This document shows positions 26,303 through 34,790 of a DNA stretch of 64,000 nt, one piece after another (the first letter of the stretch is position 1; each line of letters starts with the position of its first letter). The position numbers and the translations under genes are program-made. The stretch is from positions 7,483,501 through 7,547,500 of the forward strand of contig NZ_CP026121.1 of NCBI RefSeq assembly GCF_003330845.1, read 5' to 3'. The notes under the pieces were generated by a model. It worked only from the letters and a program-made list of their open reading frames with translations, ran no database searches and was not told the DNA's origin. Source of the DNA: Streptomyces sp. Go-475 (GTDB lineage Bacteria; Actinomycetota; Actinomycetes; Streptomycetales; Streptomycetaceae).

Positions 26303-26758
26303 ATGGATGTGACGTTGCAGGTGACCATCGACTGCGCCGACCCGGCGACCCTGGTGAACTTCTGGACACAGGCCCTCGGTTACGAACCCGAGCCGCCTCC
26401 GGGCGGGCACCCCAGCTGGCGCGCCTACTGGGAGGCCATGGGGGTGCCGGCGGAGGAACTGACGGAGGGCGCGGGGGAGACACCCGAGTCGATCGTCGAT
26501 CCGGAGGGGCAGGGGCCCCGCATCTGGTTCCAGCGGGTGCCGGAGGCCAAGACCGTCAAGAACCGGGTGCACCTCGACCTCAAGGTGGGCGGCGGCCGGG
26601 GCGTTCCCCTGCCGGAGCGCACCCGGAGGGTCGCGGCGAAGGTCGACCGGCTGGTCGCGGCGGGCGCGACGGTGGTGCGGACCATGGACGAGCCGGACAT
26701 GGACTACTACGGGGTCGTGCTGCGCGACCCGGAGGGCAACGAGTTCTGCGTGGCCTAG
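26303..26758 (+). CDS. VOC / glyoxalase-like protein
   Basis: The 151-residue protein starts MDVTLQVTIDCADPATLVNFWTQALGY, the first VOC module, and closes with YYGVVLRDPEGNEFCVA, the second. It belongs to the Glyoxalase_6-like group common in actinobacteria, whose substrates are mostly unknown. No clear ribosome site precedes the ATG, so the message may be leaderless. Confidence 0.8.
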   Translation: MDVTLQVTIDCADPATLVNFWTQALGYEPEPPPGGHPSWRAYWEAMGVPAEELTEGAGETPESIVDPEGQGPRIWFQRVPEAKTVKNRVHLDLKVGGGRGVPLPERTRRVAAKVDRLVAAGATVVRTMDEPDMDYYGVVLRDPEGNEFCVA

Positions 26759-26782
26759 GGGATGTCCGCGGAAGGAGCCTCA

Positions 26783-26818
26783 GAACCGACGCCGCCCCGG
26801 CGGCCGCAGGCGCGGTTC
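26783..26818. terminator. Possible terminator between convergent VOC and IclR genes
   Basis: Outer arms GAACCG (26783-26788) and CGGTTC (26813-26818) enclose an inner hairpin GCCGCC/GGCGGC (26791-26804). The right arm reaches the IclR stop codon. Confidence 0.45.
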
Positions 26819-27584
26819 AGGCCCGCTCCGGCTGCCACCCGAGCGCACGCGAGATCCCGCGCGCTGCCATCCGCACCGCCGGGGCCAGCACCGGCACCTG
26901 GGCGTCCGCGTGAGGCACCACGATCGAGACGGCGGCGGTCACCGTGCCGTCCGCACCGCGTACCGGCGCGGCCACCGACAGGGCGTCCTCCGTGACCTGA
27001 CGGTCGCTCACGGCCACACCCGACCGCCGCACCTCGGCCAGCACCCGCCGCAGCCGCCCCGGATCGGTGATCGTGTACGCGGTGAAGGACGCCAGGCCGC
27101 CCGCGCAGTACTCCTCCTGGAACTCCGGCTCGCCGTGCGCCAGCAGGGCGAGCCCGACCCCGGTGGCGTGCAGCGGCCAGCGCGCGCCGACACGGATGTG
27201 CACGCCGACCGCCGACCGCCCCGACAGCCACTCGATGTAGACGACGTCCCGGCCGTCCCGCACGGCCAGCTGCACGTTCTCGTGCGTCGCCTCGTACAGG
27301 TCCTCCAGGTACGGCAGCGCGAGCTGCCGCAGGGCGAGGCCCCGGGGCGCCAGTGCGGCGACCTCCCACAGCCGGAGCCCGACGTGGTAGACGCCGGACT
27401 CGTCCCGCTCCAGGGCGCCCCACTCGGTGAGCGCGCCGACCAGCCGGTGCGCGGTGGTCAGGGTCAGCCCGGCCCGCCGGCTGATGTCCGTCAGGCTCAG
27501 CGCCGGGTGCTCGTGGTCGAAGGCCGCGAGCACGGACAGCAGCCGGTCGGCGGCGGTGGGGGCACCCCGGGGCAGCACGGTCAT
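26817..27584 (-). CDS. IclR-family regulator
   Basis: The 255-residue protein has the N-terminal winged helix (LSLTDISRRAGLTLTTAHRLVGAL near residue 29) and the IclR effector domain with VVYIEWLSGRSAVGVHIRVGARWPLHATGVGLALLA-type core and a C-terminal SVAAPVRGADGTVTAAVSI segment. IclR proteins such as PcaU/PobR sense aromatic acids. Its ATG overlaps the stop of the upstream hydrolase gene by 4 bp, placing it last in the couR-side transcript and suggesting control of aromatic uptake or release. Confidence 0.85.
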   Translation of the reverse strand: MTVLPRGAPTAADRLLSVLAAFDHEHPALSLTDISRRAGLTLTTAHRLVGALTEWGALERDESGVYHVGLRLWEVAALAPRGLALRQLALPYLEDLYEATHENVQLAVRDGRDVVYIEWLSGRSAVGVHIRVGARWPLHATGVGLALLAHGEPEFQEEYCAGGLASFTAYTITDPGRLRRVLAEVRRSGVAVSDRQVTEDALSVAAPVRGADGTVTAAVSIVVPHADAQVPVLAPAVRMAARGISRALGWQPERA

Positions 27585-28954
27585 GGCCGGGTGTCTCCCG
27601 GGTGGGCGAGGTCGTAGGGGCGGGGGTAGGCGGCCGGGCGGTAGGGGGCGTAGCGGGGCTCGGCCGCCGGGTCCGCCGCCCGCGCACGGGCGTTGAGGGC
27701 CTCGGGGGAGGCGTCCCAGCGGCCCGTGTCCAGGCGGTGTTCCAGGGTGCGCAGGGCCGCCAGCGTCTCGCCGGTGGTGAAGGTGCAGTGACCGGGGCCG
27801 TCCACGTACGCCTGGTGCAGGAGCCCCGCCGAGCCCGCCGCGGTGGCCGCCCGCCGGTAGGCGCTCTGCGCCTGCACCGGGATGAGCGCGTCACCGGTCG
27901 TGTGGATGTTCAGCTGGGGGTCGGCCAGCCGGCCGGAGAGCACGCTGGTGCTCCGCATCCACCGCAGGGCCGGCGCGTCGGCGGAGATCCGGGGTGCCCG
28001 GTCCAGGGCCGTGAGGTCGGTGCGCAAGGACAGTCCCGCCTCCTTGTAGAGCTCGGTCACCTCTTTGTACAGGGGGGACCGGGCGAGCATCACCCCGTAG
28101 TCGACCCCCGTGTTCCAGGACGGGTTGCCGCCCGCCCGGCTCTCGGCCTCCTGCCGCCAGCTGAACGCGGGCAGCTGGAGCAGGCCGCGCACGGCGGAGT
28201 ACTGGTTGGCCTGCCGGGCCTGCCAGTCCGTGGGGCCCGGCTTCGGCTGCGCGGGGTCGTTGTGGCCGGGGATGTTGTGCAGGGCGGCGGCCAGGGCGAT
28301 CCGGGCGCGGCCCTCGGGGGTCCGCTGGGCGGCGTCGGCCTTGGCGCTGAGCGACTTCGCGGCGGCGACCGCCTCCGCCTGGTCGGCGAAGTCCGCGAGC
28401 GGGATGCCGGAGCCCGGGGCGAGCAGCGTGCGCAGCGCGAACACCGGGTCCAGGGTGCTGTTCCAGTTGGCGACGCCGCCCTGCACCAGCCCGCACATCG
28501 ACAGCGAGCCGTCGAAGCGCCCGGGGTGCCGCTCGGCGAGCATCGCGGTGACGAACCCGCCGTACGAGGTGCCCCAGGCGAGGGTCCGCCGCGCCGCCCC
28601 GAACCGCTGCGTGAACAGGTCCAGGGTGGCCAGCTGGTCGGGCACCGCCTCCGTGACCGCCCAGCCGGTCGTCGCGTACGAGGAGCCGATGAGGGCGTAC
28701 CCCTCGGCCAGCAGCTTGTCCCGGGCGGCCGGACCGGACGTGTTCTGAGCCGGGTTGGGGGATCCGGCCGGGCTGTAGCCGTGGCTGTACAGCAGCACCG
28801 TGCCGTTCCAGGAGGCGGGAACGTCCATCACGTACGCGGCGCCGGAGGGGAGCCGGCCCTCCAGGTGGGTGCCGGTGGCCGCGGCCGACGGGGAGGTCAG
28901 CGCGGTCGCCGCCAGGGACAGGCAGGCGGTCAGTAAGGCGAGGCGGATCCTCAA
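27581..28954 (-). CDS. Secreted alpha/beta hydrolase (candidate hydroxycinnamoyl/feruloyl esterase)
   Basis: The 457-residue protein has a signal peptide (residues 1-26) and an alpha/beta-hydrolase fold: HGY at 58-60, nucleophile Ser130 in WGTSYGG, Asp in HTTGDALIP and His in DGPGHCTFTTGE. The TTG start overlaps the stop of the MHS transporter gene, so the two are translationally coupled. Because that transporter belongs to a hydroxycinnamate operon, I infer that this enzyme frees hydroxycinnamates from esters outside the cell. It resembles tannase-like and peptidase-like hydrolases of unknown substrate, so a peptidase role is a fair alternative. Confidence 0.7.
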   Translation of the reverse strand: MRIRLALLTACLSLAATALTSPSAAATGTHLEGRLPSGAAYVMDVPASWNGTVLLYSHGYSPAGSPNPAQNTSGPAARDKLLAEGYALIGSSYATTGWAVTEAVPDQLATLDLFTQRFGAARRTLAWGTSYGGFVTAMLAERHPGRFDGSLSMCGLVQGGVANWNSTLDPVFALRTLLAPGSGIPLADFADQAEAVAAAKSLSAKADAAQRTPEGRARIALAAALHNIPGHNDPAQPKPGPTDWQARQANQYSAVRGLLQLPAFSWRQEAESRAGGNPSWNTGVDYGVMLARSPLYKEVTELYKEAGLSLRTDLTALDRAPRISADAPALRWMRSTSVLSGRLADPQLNIHTTGDALIPVQAQSAYRRAATAAGSAGLLHQAYVDGPGHCTFTTGETLAALRTLEHRLDTGRWDASPEALNARARAADPAAEPRYAPYRPAAYPRPYDLAHPGDTRP

Positions 28955-30297
28955 CGGGGGGTCCCTTCCAGGGTGGGGGCGGCGGTGGGGGAGTCCAGGG
29001 CGTCCGTGTGGGTCTCGCGCAGCCGCCAGACGGTGACGGCGGTGATCGCCGCGCCCGTGCACAGCAGCAGCGACACCGGCGTGCTGCCGCCGCCGAAGGA
29101 GGCGAGGAGGCTGCCGGCGATCAGCGGGGAGAACCCGGCGCCGATCAGGGTCGCCCCCTGGTAGCCGAGGGAGGCGCCGGTGTAGCGGACACGGGTGCCG
29201 AACATCTCGGTGAGCAGGGCGCCGAGCGGCCCGTACATCGTGGACTGGGCGACGCCGTGGCCGAGGGACAGAGCGAGGATCAGCAGGCCGGGCGAGCCGG
29301 AGTCGACCAGGGCCAGCACGGGGAAGGCGAGCGCCGCCGAGGCGAGGGCACCGGCGAGCACGACGGGCCGGCGGCCGACCCGGTCCGACAGCGCGGACGC
29401 GGCGGGCAGCACGGCGAGGGCCACGCAGGAGGCGACGGTCACCGCGGTCAGCACCTGCGGGCGGGTGTACCCCTGGTCGACGGCGTAGGAGATCATGAAG
29501 CTGGTCAGCAGCGACTGGGTGGTGAACGCGCCGATGCCGACGCACGCGGCCAGCAGCACCGGCTTCGGGCGGCGCAGCACCTCCACGATCGGCGGCTTGT
29601 CCACGGGCTCCCGCTTGACCTGCGCGAACAGCGGGCTCTCGGCGACCTTCAGGCGCACGAACAGCCCCACTGCCAGCAGCACGATGCTCAGCAGGAACGG
29701 CACCCGCCAGCCCCAGGAGCGGAACTCGTCGTCGGGCAGCGCGGCGACCAGGGTGACCACGCCGGCCGACAGCACGGAACCGAGCGGGGCGCCGAGCTGG
29801 GTGAAGCTGGACCAGAAGCCGCGCCGGGACCCCTGCGCGTGCTCGGCGTGCTCGACGACCATCAGCATCGCGCCGCCCCACTCGCCGCCGATCGCGATGC
29901 CCTGCACGACACGCAGGGCGACGAGCAGGACCGGCGCCCAGACGCCGATGGCGTCGTAGGTGGGCAGCAGGCCGATGAGGAAGCTGCCGCAGCCCATCAG
30001 GACCATGGTCAGCAGCATCATCGACTTGCGGCCGATCCGGTCGCCGAAGTGGCCGAAGACGATGCCGCCCAGCGGGCGGGCCAGGTAGCCCGCGGCGAAG
30101 GTGCCGAACGCCGCGATGGTGCCGACCGCCGGGTCGGCCCGCGGGAAGAACAGCTCGCCGAAGACGAGCGCGGCGACGGTTCCGTACACGAGGAAGTCGT
30201 AGAACTCGACCGCCGTGCCGAGCAGGCCGGAGACGGCGACGCGGCGCAACTGCCGGGGATCGGGGGCGACTTGAGCGGCGGGGACGGATGGCTGCAC
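28951..30297 (-). CDS. couT: MHS-family MFS transporter, probable hydroxycinnamate importer
   Basis: The 448-residue protein has 12 predicted membrane segments with MHS motifs: TAVEFYDFLVYG in TM1, GHFGDRIGRKS in the 2-3 loop and RVVQGIAIGGEWGGA in TM4-5. It lies 79 bp downstream of the MarR gene, and its end overlaps the secreted hydrolase. With the divergent SDR, amidohydrolase, CoA ligase and MaoC genes it matches the gene content of Rhodococcus couLNOMT, so p-coumarate/ferulate-type uptake is expected. Confidence 0.8.
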   Translation of the reverse strand: MQPSVPAAQVAPDPRQLRRVAVSGLLGTAVEFYDFLVYGTVAALVFGELFFPRADPAVGTIAAFGTFAAGYLARPLGGIVFGHFGDRIGRKSMMLLTMVLMGCGSFLIGLLPTYDAIGVWAPVLLVALRVVQGIAIGGEWGGAMLMVVEHAEHAQGSRRGFWSSFTQLGAPLGSVLSAGVVTLVAALPDDEFRSWGWRVPFLLSIVLLAVGLFVRLKVAESPLFAQVKREPVDKPPIVEVLRRPKPVLLAACVGIGAFTTQSLLTSFMISYAVDQGYTRPQVLTAVTVASCVALAVLPAASALSDRVGRRPVVLAGALASAALAFPVLALVDSGSPGLLILALSLGHGVAQSTMYGPLGALLTEMFGTRVRYTGASLGYQGATLIGAGFSPLIAGSLLASFGGGSTPVSLLLCTGAAITAVTVWRLRETHTDALDSPTAAPTLEGTPR

Positions 30298-30376
30298 GGG
30301 AGCTCCCTGGGGACGGGTCTCGGTTGCCCCGTGAAGTTAGGCACCAGACGTGCAGCCGTCAATCATTTGCACAACA

Positions 30377-30895
30377 TCAGTTCAGGCCGTCCTCCGCGAT
30401 CCGCAGCAGCAGCGCGTGCAGCGTCTCCCGCTCGGCCGGGTCCAGGGGGCCCAGCAGTTCGCCGGTCACCCGCTGCCCGGCCTCGTCGGTGTCGCGGAGG
30501 AACGCGCGGCCGTTCCCGGTCAGCACGACGATCCGGCTGCGGCGGTCGTCGGGGGAGGGGCGGCGCTCGGCGAAGCCCAGCTTCTCCAGGTCGTCGACCA
30601 GGCCGACGATCGCGCTCGGGTCGTAGCCGAGCCGTGCGCTCAGCTCGCGCTGGAGGGTGCCGTCGGACGTGGCGAGGAAGCGCAGCACCGCGTAGTGGCG
30701 CAGGCGCAGGCCCGACTCCTGGAGGCAGGCGTTGAACAGCTGCCCCGAGCGCAGGCCCAGGCGGTACAGCAGGTAGCCCGTGTCGGCGTGCAGCCCTCGC
30801 ATCCACGGCTCGTCCGCGTCGATGGACTTCGGGGTGGCGTTCTGGCGTGTGATGGCGGGCTCCCTGTGCTCGGTGCGTCTCGATGGCATCAGCAT
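30377..30895 (-). CDS. couR: MarR-family repressor (CouR-like)
   Basis: The 172-residue protein is a MarR winged helix: GLRLRHYAVLRFLATSDGTLQRELSARLGYDPSAIVGLVDDLE is the helix-turn-helix region and RRPSPDDRRSRIVVLTGNG the wing. CouR repressors bind hydroxycinnamoyl-CoA. The start is uncertain; two ATGs at the 5' end lack a clear ribosome site and the first ~30 residues look disordered. The gene is divergent from the catabolic operon, and a TTGACGTCAA palindrome lies about 28 bp upstream. Confidence 0.8.
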   Translation of the reverse strand: MLMPSRRTEHREPAITRQNATPKSIDADEPWMRGLHADTGYLLYRLGLRSGQLFNACLQESGLRLRHYAVLRFLATSDGTLQRELSARLGYDPSAIVGLVDDLEKLGFAERRPSPDDRRSRIVVLTGNGRAFLRDTDEAGQRVTGELLGPLDPAERETLHALLLRIAEDGLN

Positions 30896-30914
30896 CTCGC
30901 ACCTGTGCGGGCAT

Positions 30915-30952
30915 CAACAACTATTGACGTCAACAATTATTGCTCTTAGCTT
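30915..30952 (+). promoter_or_regulatory. cou operon promoter with CouR/MarR operator
   Basis: The perfect palindrome TTGACGTCAA (30924-30933) is flanked by near-symmetric CAACAA (30915-30920) and TTATTG (30937-30942). TTGACG (30924-30929) also serves as a -35 box with TAGCTT (30947-30952) as -10, 17 bp apart. The operator therefore covers the promoter of the SDR-led operon and sits about 20-50 bp upstream of the MarR gene itself. Confidence 0.7.
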
Positions 30953-31008
30953 CGATCTCGCGCCCCGATCCGTGCGCTCGTACCGAACCCCGTGTGAAGG
31001 GATCCCCC

Positions 31009-31926
31009 GTGCCCAGCATCGATCTCTCCGGCAAGGCCGCCGTCGTCACCGGCAGCGGCCGGGGCCTCGGCCTCGCCTACGCCCATGCCCTGGCCGCCCA
31101 CGGCGCGTCCGTGGTCGTCAACGACGTCGACGAGGCGGTGGCCGAGGCGGCCGTGAAGTCCATCACCGAGGCGGGCGGCACCGCCGTCGCCGAGGTCGTC
31201 CCGGTCGGCACGACTCAGGCCGCCGAACGGCTCGTGAACCGGGCGGTGGCGGAGTTCGGGCGCCTGGACGTCCTGGTCACCAACGCCGGCATCCTGCGCG
31301 ACAAGGTGCTGTGGAAGATGTCCGACGACGACTTCGACGCGGTGATCACCACGCATCTGAAGGGCACCTTCACCTGCGCCCGGGCCGCCGCCGTCCGGAT
31401 GCGCGAGCAGGGCGAGGGCGGCTCGCTGATCCTGGTCGGCTCCCCGGCCGGACAGCGCGGCAACTTCGGCCAGACGAACTACGCCGCCGCCAAGGCCGGT
31501 ATCGCGGCGATGGCCCGCACCTGGTCCATGGAGCTGCGCCGCGCCGACATCACCGTCAACGCGATCGTGCCGGTCGCCGCGACCGCGATGACCGAGACCA
31601 TCCCGGCCTTCGCCCCGTACATCGAGGCCATGCGCGGCGGCGAGCCGCTGCCGGACTTCCTGCGCAAGGGCGAGGGCTTCGGCACCCCCGAGGACTGCGC
31701 CGCCCTCGTCCCGTTCCTCGCCTCCGAGGCCGCGCGCGGTGTGACCGGTCAGTGCATCGGCATCGGCGGCGACAAGGTGGCACTCTGGTCGCATCCGCAG
31801 GAGATCAGGGCGGCCTACGCCGACGGCGGCTGGACCCCCGAGGCCCTCGCGGACGCCTGGCCCACCTCGGTCGGCGCCGAGCTCCAGTCGGTCGGCATCC
31901 CGGCGCCGAAGTTCCCGGAGGCGTGA
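31009..31926 (+). CDS. couN: Short-chain dehydrogenase, beta-hydroxyacyl-CoA type (CouN-like)
   Basis: The 305-residue protein is a classical SDR: VVTGSGRGLGLAYA near the start, NAG in LVTNAGIL, and the Tyr158/Lys162 catalytic pair in NYAAAKAG. The GTG at 31009 is preceded by GAAGGG. In the cou pathway CouN oxidises the beta-hydroxy thioester made by hydration of the hydroxycinnamoyl-CoA to a beta-keto thioester. Its stop overlaps the next ATG by one base. Confidence 0.8.
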   Translation: MPSIDLSGKAAVVTGSGRGLGLAYAHALAAHGASVVVNDVDEAVAEAAVKSITEAGGTAVAEVVPVGTTQAAERLVNRAVAEFGRLDVLVTNAGILRDKVLWKMSDDDFDAVITTHLKGTFTCARAAAVRMREQGEGGSLILVGSPAGQRGNFGQTNYAAAKAGIAAMARTWSMELRRADITVNAIVPVAATAMTETIPAFAPYIEAMRGGEPLPDFLRKGEGFGTPEDCAALVPFLASEAARGVTGQCIGIGGDKVALWSHPQEIRAAYADGGWTPEALADAWPTSVGAELQSVGIPAPKFPEA

Positions 31927-32813
31927 TGGACCCCGTGATGGACCCGGAGTCACTGGTCGCGATCGACGTCCACACCCACGCGGAGGTCTCCTCCAAGGGC
32001 CACTCCTCCCTGGACGACGACCTGCACGACGCCTCCTCCGCCTACTTCAAGGTCGAGGGGAAGCGGAAGCCCACGATCGAGGAGACGGCCGCCTACTACC
32101 GCGAGCGGAACATGGCCGCCGTGATCTTCACGGTCGACGCCGAGTCCGCCACCGGCACCCCGCCCGTCCCGAACGAGGAGGTCGCCGAGGCGGCCGCCGC
32201 CAACGCGGACGTCCTCATCCCCTTCGCCTCCATCGACCCCTTCCGGGGAAAGGCGGGCGTCAAGCAGGCCCGCCGCCTGGTCGAGGAGTACGGGGTGCGG
32301 GGCTTCAAGTTCCACCCCAGCATCCAGGGCTTCTTCCCCAACGACCGGGCGGTGGCGTACGACCTGTACGAGGTGATCGAGGAGACCGGCACGATCGCCC
32401 TCTTCCACACGGGCCAGACGGGCATCGGCGCCGGCGTCCCCGGCGGGGGCGGGATCACGCTGAAGTACTCCAACCCGCTCCACGTGGACGACGTGGCGGC
32501 CGACTTCCCGCACCTGAAGATCATCCTGGCGCACCCGTCCTTCCCCTGGCAGGACGAGGCCCTCGCCGTCGCCACGCACAAGCCGGGCGTGCACATCGAC
32601 CTGTCCGGCTGGTCGCCGAAGTACTTCCCGCCGCAGCTCGTGCAGTACGCGAACACGCTGCTGAAGGACAAGGTCCTCTTCGGCTCCGACTTCCCCGTCC
32701 TCACCCCCGACCGCTGGCTCGCCGACTTCGAGAAGCTGTCGATCAAGGACGAGGTGCGCCCGAAGATCCTCAAGGAGAACGCCGCCCGCCTGCTCGGGCT
32801 GACCAAGACGTAA
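31926..32813 (+). CDS. couO: Amidohydrolase-family metal hydrolase (CouO-like retro-Claisen hydrolase)
   Basis: The 295-residue protein is an Amidohydrolase_2 TIM barrel: His16-Thr-His18 near the N-terminus, GFKFHPSIQGFFP, ILAHPSFPWQDE with a metal His, and FGSDFPVLTPD with the catalytic Asp. In the cou pathway CouO cleaves the beta-keto thioester to release the aromatic acid. The family also contains decarboxylases such as ACMSD. TGATG overlap couples it to the SDR gene. Confidence 0.8.
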   Translation: MDPVMDPESLVAIDVHTHAEVSSKGHSSLDDDLHDASSAYFKVEGKRKPTIEETAAYYRERNMAAVIFTVDAESATGTPPVPNEEVAEAAAANADVLIPFASIDPFRGKAGVKQARRLVEEYGVRGFKFHPSIQGFFPNDRAVAYDLYEVIEETGTIALFHTGQTGIGAGVPGGGGITLKYSNPLHVDDVAADFPHLKIILAHPSFPWQDEALAVATHKPGVHIDLSGWSPKYFPPQLVQYANTLLKDKVLFGSDFPVLTPDRWLADFEKLSIKDEVRPKILKENAARLLGLTKT

Positions 32814-32823
32814 GGGGCGTGAC

Positions 32824-34326
32824 ATGCGCAACGAGGGACTGGGGTCGTGGCCCGCACGCCGGGCCCGCAAGACCCCGCACCGCACCGCCCTGATCCACGG
32901 CGGGAACGTCACCGACTACCGCACGCTCCACACCCGGACCACGCGCCTGGCCCACGCCCTGCGCGCCCGGGGCGTGCGCCGCGGCGACCGGATCGCCTAC
33001 CTCGGCCCGAACCACCCCTCCTACCTGGAGACCCTGTTCGCGGCCGGCGCCCTCGGCGCGGTCTTCGTCCCCCTCAACATCCGCCTCGCCGGGCCGGAGA
33101 TCGCCTACCAGCTCGCCGACTCCGGCGCGAAGGCCCTGGTCTACGGCCCGTCCCACGCCGGCCTGGTCGCGGGCCTGCCGGGCAGCACCGACGTACGCAC
33201 CTACGTCGAGGTGGGGCCCGAGTACGAGGCGGCCCTCGCCCAGGCGCCGCAGGAGCCGATCGACGAACCCGTCGGCGCCGACGACACCTGCATCATCATG
33301 TACACCTCGGGTACGACCGGCCGCCCCAAGGGCGCCATGCTCACCCACGGCAACCTCACCTGGAACGCGGTCAACGTCCTCGTCGACACCGACCTGATCG
33401 CCGACGAGCGCGCCCTGGTCTCGGCCCCGCTGTTCCACACCGCAGGGCTGAACATGCTGACCCTGCCGGTCCTGCTGAAGGGCGGCGCCTGCGTCCTGGT
33501 CGAGGGGTTCGACCCGGACGCCACCTTCGACCTGATCGAACGGCACGGGATCACCTTCATGTTCGGCGTGCCGACCATGTTCGACCAGGTGGCCCGGCAC
33601 CCGCGCTGGCCGGACGCCGACCTGTCCTCGCTGCGGATCCTCACCTGCGGCGGCTCCCCGGTCCCCACCCCGCTGATCGCCGCCTACCAGGAGCGCGGTC
33701 TGACCTTCCTCCAGGGCTACGGGATGACCGAGGCCGCTCCCGGCACGCTCTTCCTGGACGCCGAGCACGCCGTGAGCAAGGCGGGGTCGGCGGGCGTGCC
33801 GCACTTCTTCAGCGACGTACGCGTGGTACGGCCCGACCTGACGCCGGTCGACGTCGGCGAGGTCGGCGAGGTCGTGGTGCGCGGCCCGCACGTCATGCCC
33901 GGCTACTGGGGGCTGCCCGAGGAGACGGCCGCGTCCTTCGCGGACGGCTGGTTCCGCAGCGGCGACGCCGCCCAGGTCGACGAGGACGGCTACGTCCACA
34001 TCGTCGACCGCATCAAGGACATGATCATCTCGGGCGGCGAGAACATCTACCCCGCCGAGATCGAGGACCGGCTCCTCGCCCACCCGGACATCGTCGAGTG
34101 CGCGGTGATCGGGGTGCCGGACGACAAGTGGGGCGAGGTGCCGCGCGCGGTCGTCGTGCCCCGCGAGGGCGCCGCGCTCGACCCCGACGAGGTGCTCGCC
34201 GGGCTCGCGGGACACCTCGCCAAGTACAAGATCCCGAAATCGGTGGTGCTGGCGGACGAACTGCCCCGCACCGCCTCCGGAAAGCTCCTCAAGTCCCGTG
34301 TGCGCAAGCGCTACGGCCACCAGTAA
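32824..34326 (+). CDS. couL: Acyl/aryl-CoA ligase (CouL-like)
   Basis: The 500-residue protein is an ANL-superfamily enzyme: YTSGTTGRPKGAM from residue 160 binds ATP, YGMTEAAPGT and RSGDAAQVDEDGY follow, and the C-terminal PRTASGKLLKSRV carries the catalytic Lys. It should activate p-coumarate, ferulate or related acids to CoA thioesters, the first step of side-chain shortening and the route to the CouR inducer. It starts 10 bp after the amidohydrolase stop. Confidence 0.85.
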   Translation: MRNEGLGSWPARRARKTPHRTALIHGGNVTDYRTLHTRTTRLAHALRARGVRRGDRIAYLGPNHPSYLETLFAAGALGAVFVPLNIRLAGPEIAYQLADSGAKALVYGPSHAGLVAGLPGSTDVRTYVEVGPEYEAALAQAPQEPIDEPVGADDTCIIMYTSGTTGRPKGAMLTHGNLTWNAVNVLVDTDLIADERALVSAPLFHTAGLNMLTLPVLLKGGACVLVEGFDPDATFDLIERHGITFMFGVPTMFDQVARHPRWPDADLSSLRILTCGGSPVPTPLIAAYQERGLTFLQGYGMTEAAPGTLFLDAEHAVSKAGSAGVPHFFSDVRVVRPDLTPVDVGEVGEVVVRGPHVMPGYWGLPEETAASFADGWFRSGDAAQVDEDGYVHIVDRIKDMIISGGENIYPAEIEDRLLAHPDIVECAVIGVPDDKWGEVPRAVVVPREGAALDPDEVLAGLAGHLAKYKIPKSVVLADELPRTASGKLLKSRVRKRYGHQ

Positions 34327-34334
34327 GGAACCGC

Positions 34335-34790
34335 ATGAGCATCACCGTCAACGGCCTCGACGAACTGAAGAAGCTCGCCGGGAGCGACCTCGGCACCAGC
34401 GAGTGGATCGAGGTCACCCAGGAGCGGATCAACACCTTCGCCGACGCGACCGGCGACCACCAGTGGATCCACGTCGACCCCGAGCGCGCCAAGGAGGGCC
34501 CCTTCGGCGCCCCCATCGCGCACGGCTACCTCACGCTCTCCCTCTTCATCCCGCTCTTCACCGAGCTGCTGGACGTCCAGGGCGTGACGACGAAGGTCAA
34601 CTACGGCCTGAACAAGGTGCGCTTCCCCGCCCCGGTGAAGGCCGGCTCCCGCATCCGGCTCACGGCGAAGCTCGCCGAGGTCGAGGACGTGCCGGGCGGG
34701 GTGCAGATCACCGTCGACGGCGCCATCGAGATCGAGGGCGGCGGCAAGCCGGCGGCGGTGCTGCAGAGCCTGTCGCGGTTCTACGCCTGA
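34335..34790 (+). CDS. couM: MaoC-like enoyl-CoA hydratase (CouM-like)
   Basis: The 151-residue protein is a single hotdog MaoC domain with the hydratase-2 motif FADATGDHQWIHVDPERAKEGPFGAPIAHG split across residues ~36-65, containing the catalytic Asp/His pair. It would hydrate hydroxycinnamoyl-CoA to the beta-hydroxy thioester. It is the last gene of the four-gene operon, 8 bp after the ligase, and overlaps the convergent PaaX gene by 10 bp. Confidence 0.8.
   Translation: MSITVNGLDELKKLAGSDLGTSEWIEVTQERINTFADATGDHQWIHVDPERAKEGPFGAPIAHGYLTLSLFIPLFTELLDVQGVTTKVNYGLNKVRFPAPVKAGSRIRLTAKLAEVEDVPGGVQITVDGAIEIEGGGKPAAVLQSLSRFYA

Noticed and set aside
27581..29881. Reading the secreted hydrolase as a 766-residue fusion
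   Set aside because: The N-terminal ~300 residues are an Arg/Pro-rich shadow of the transporter gene; the signal peptide begins at the TTG at 28954.
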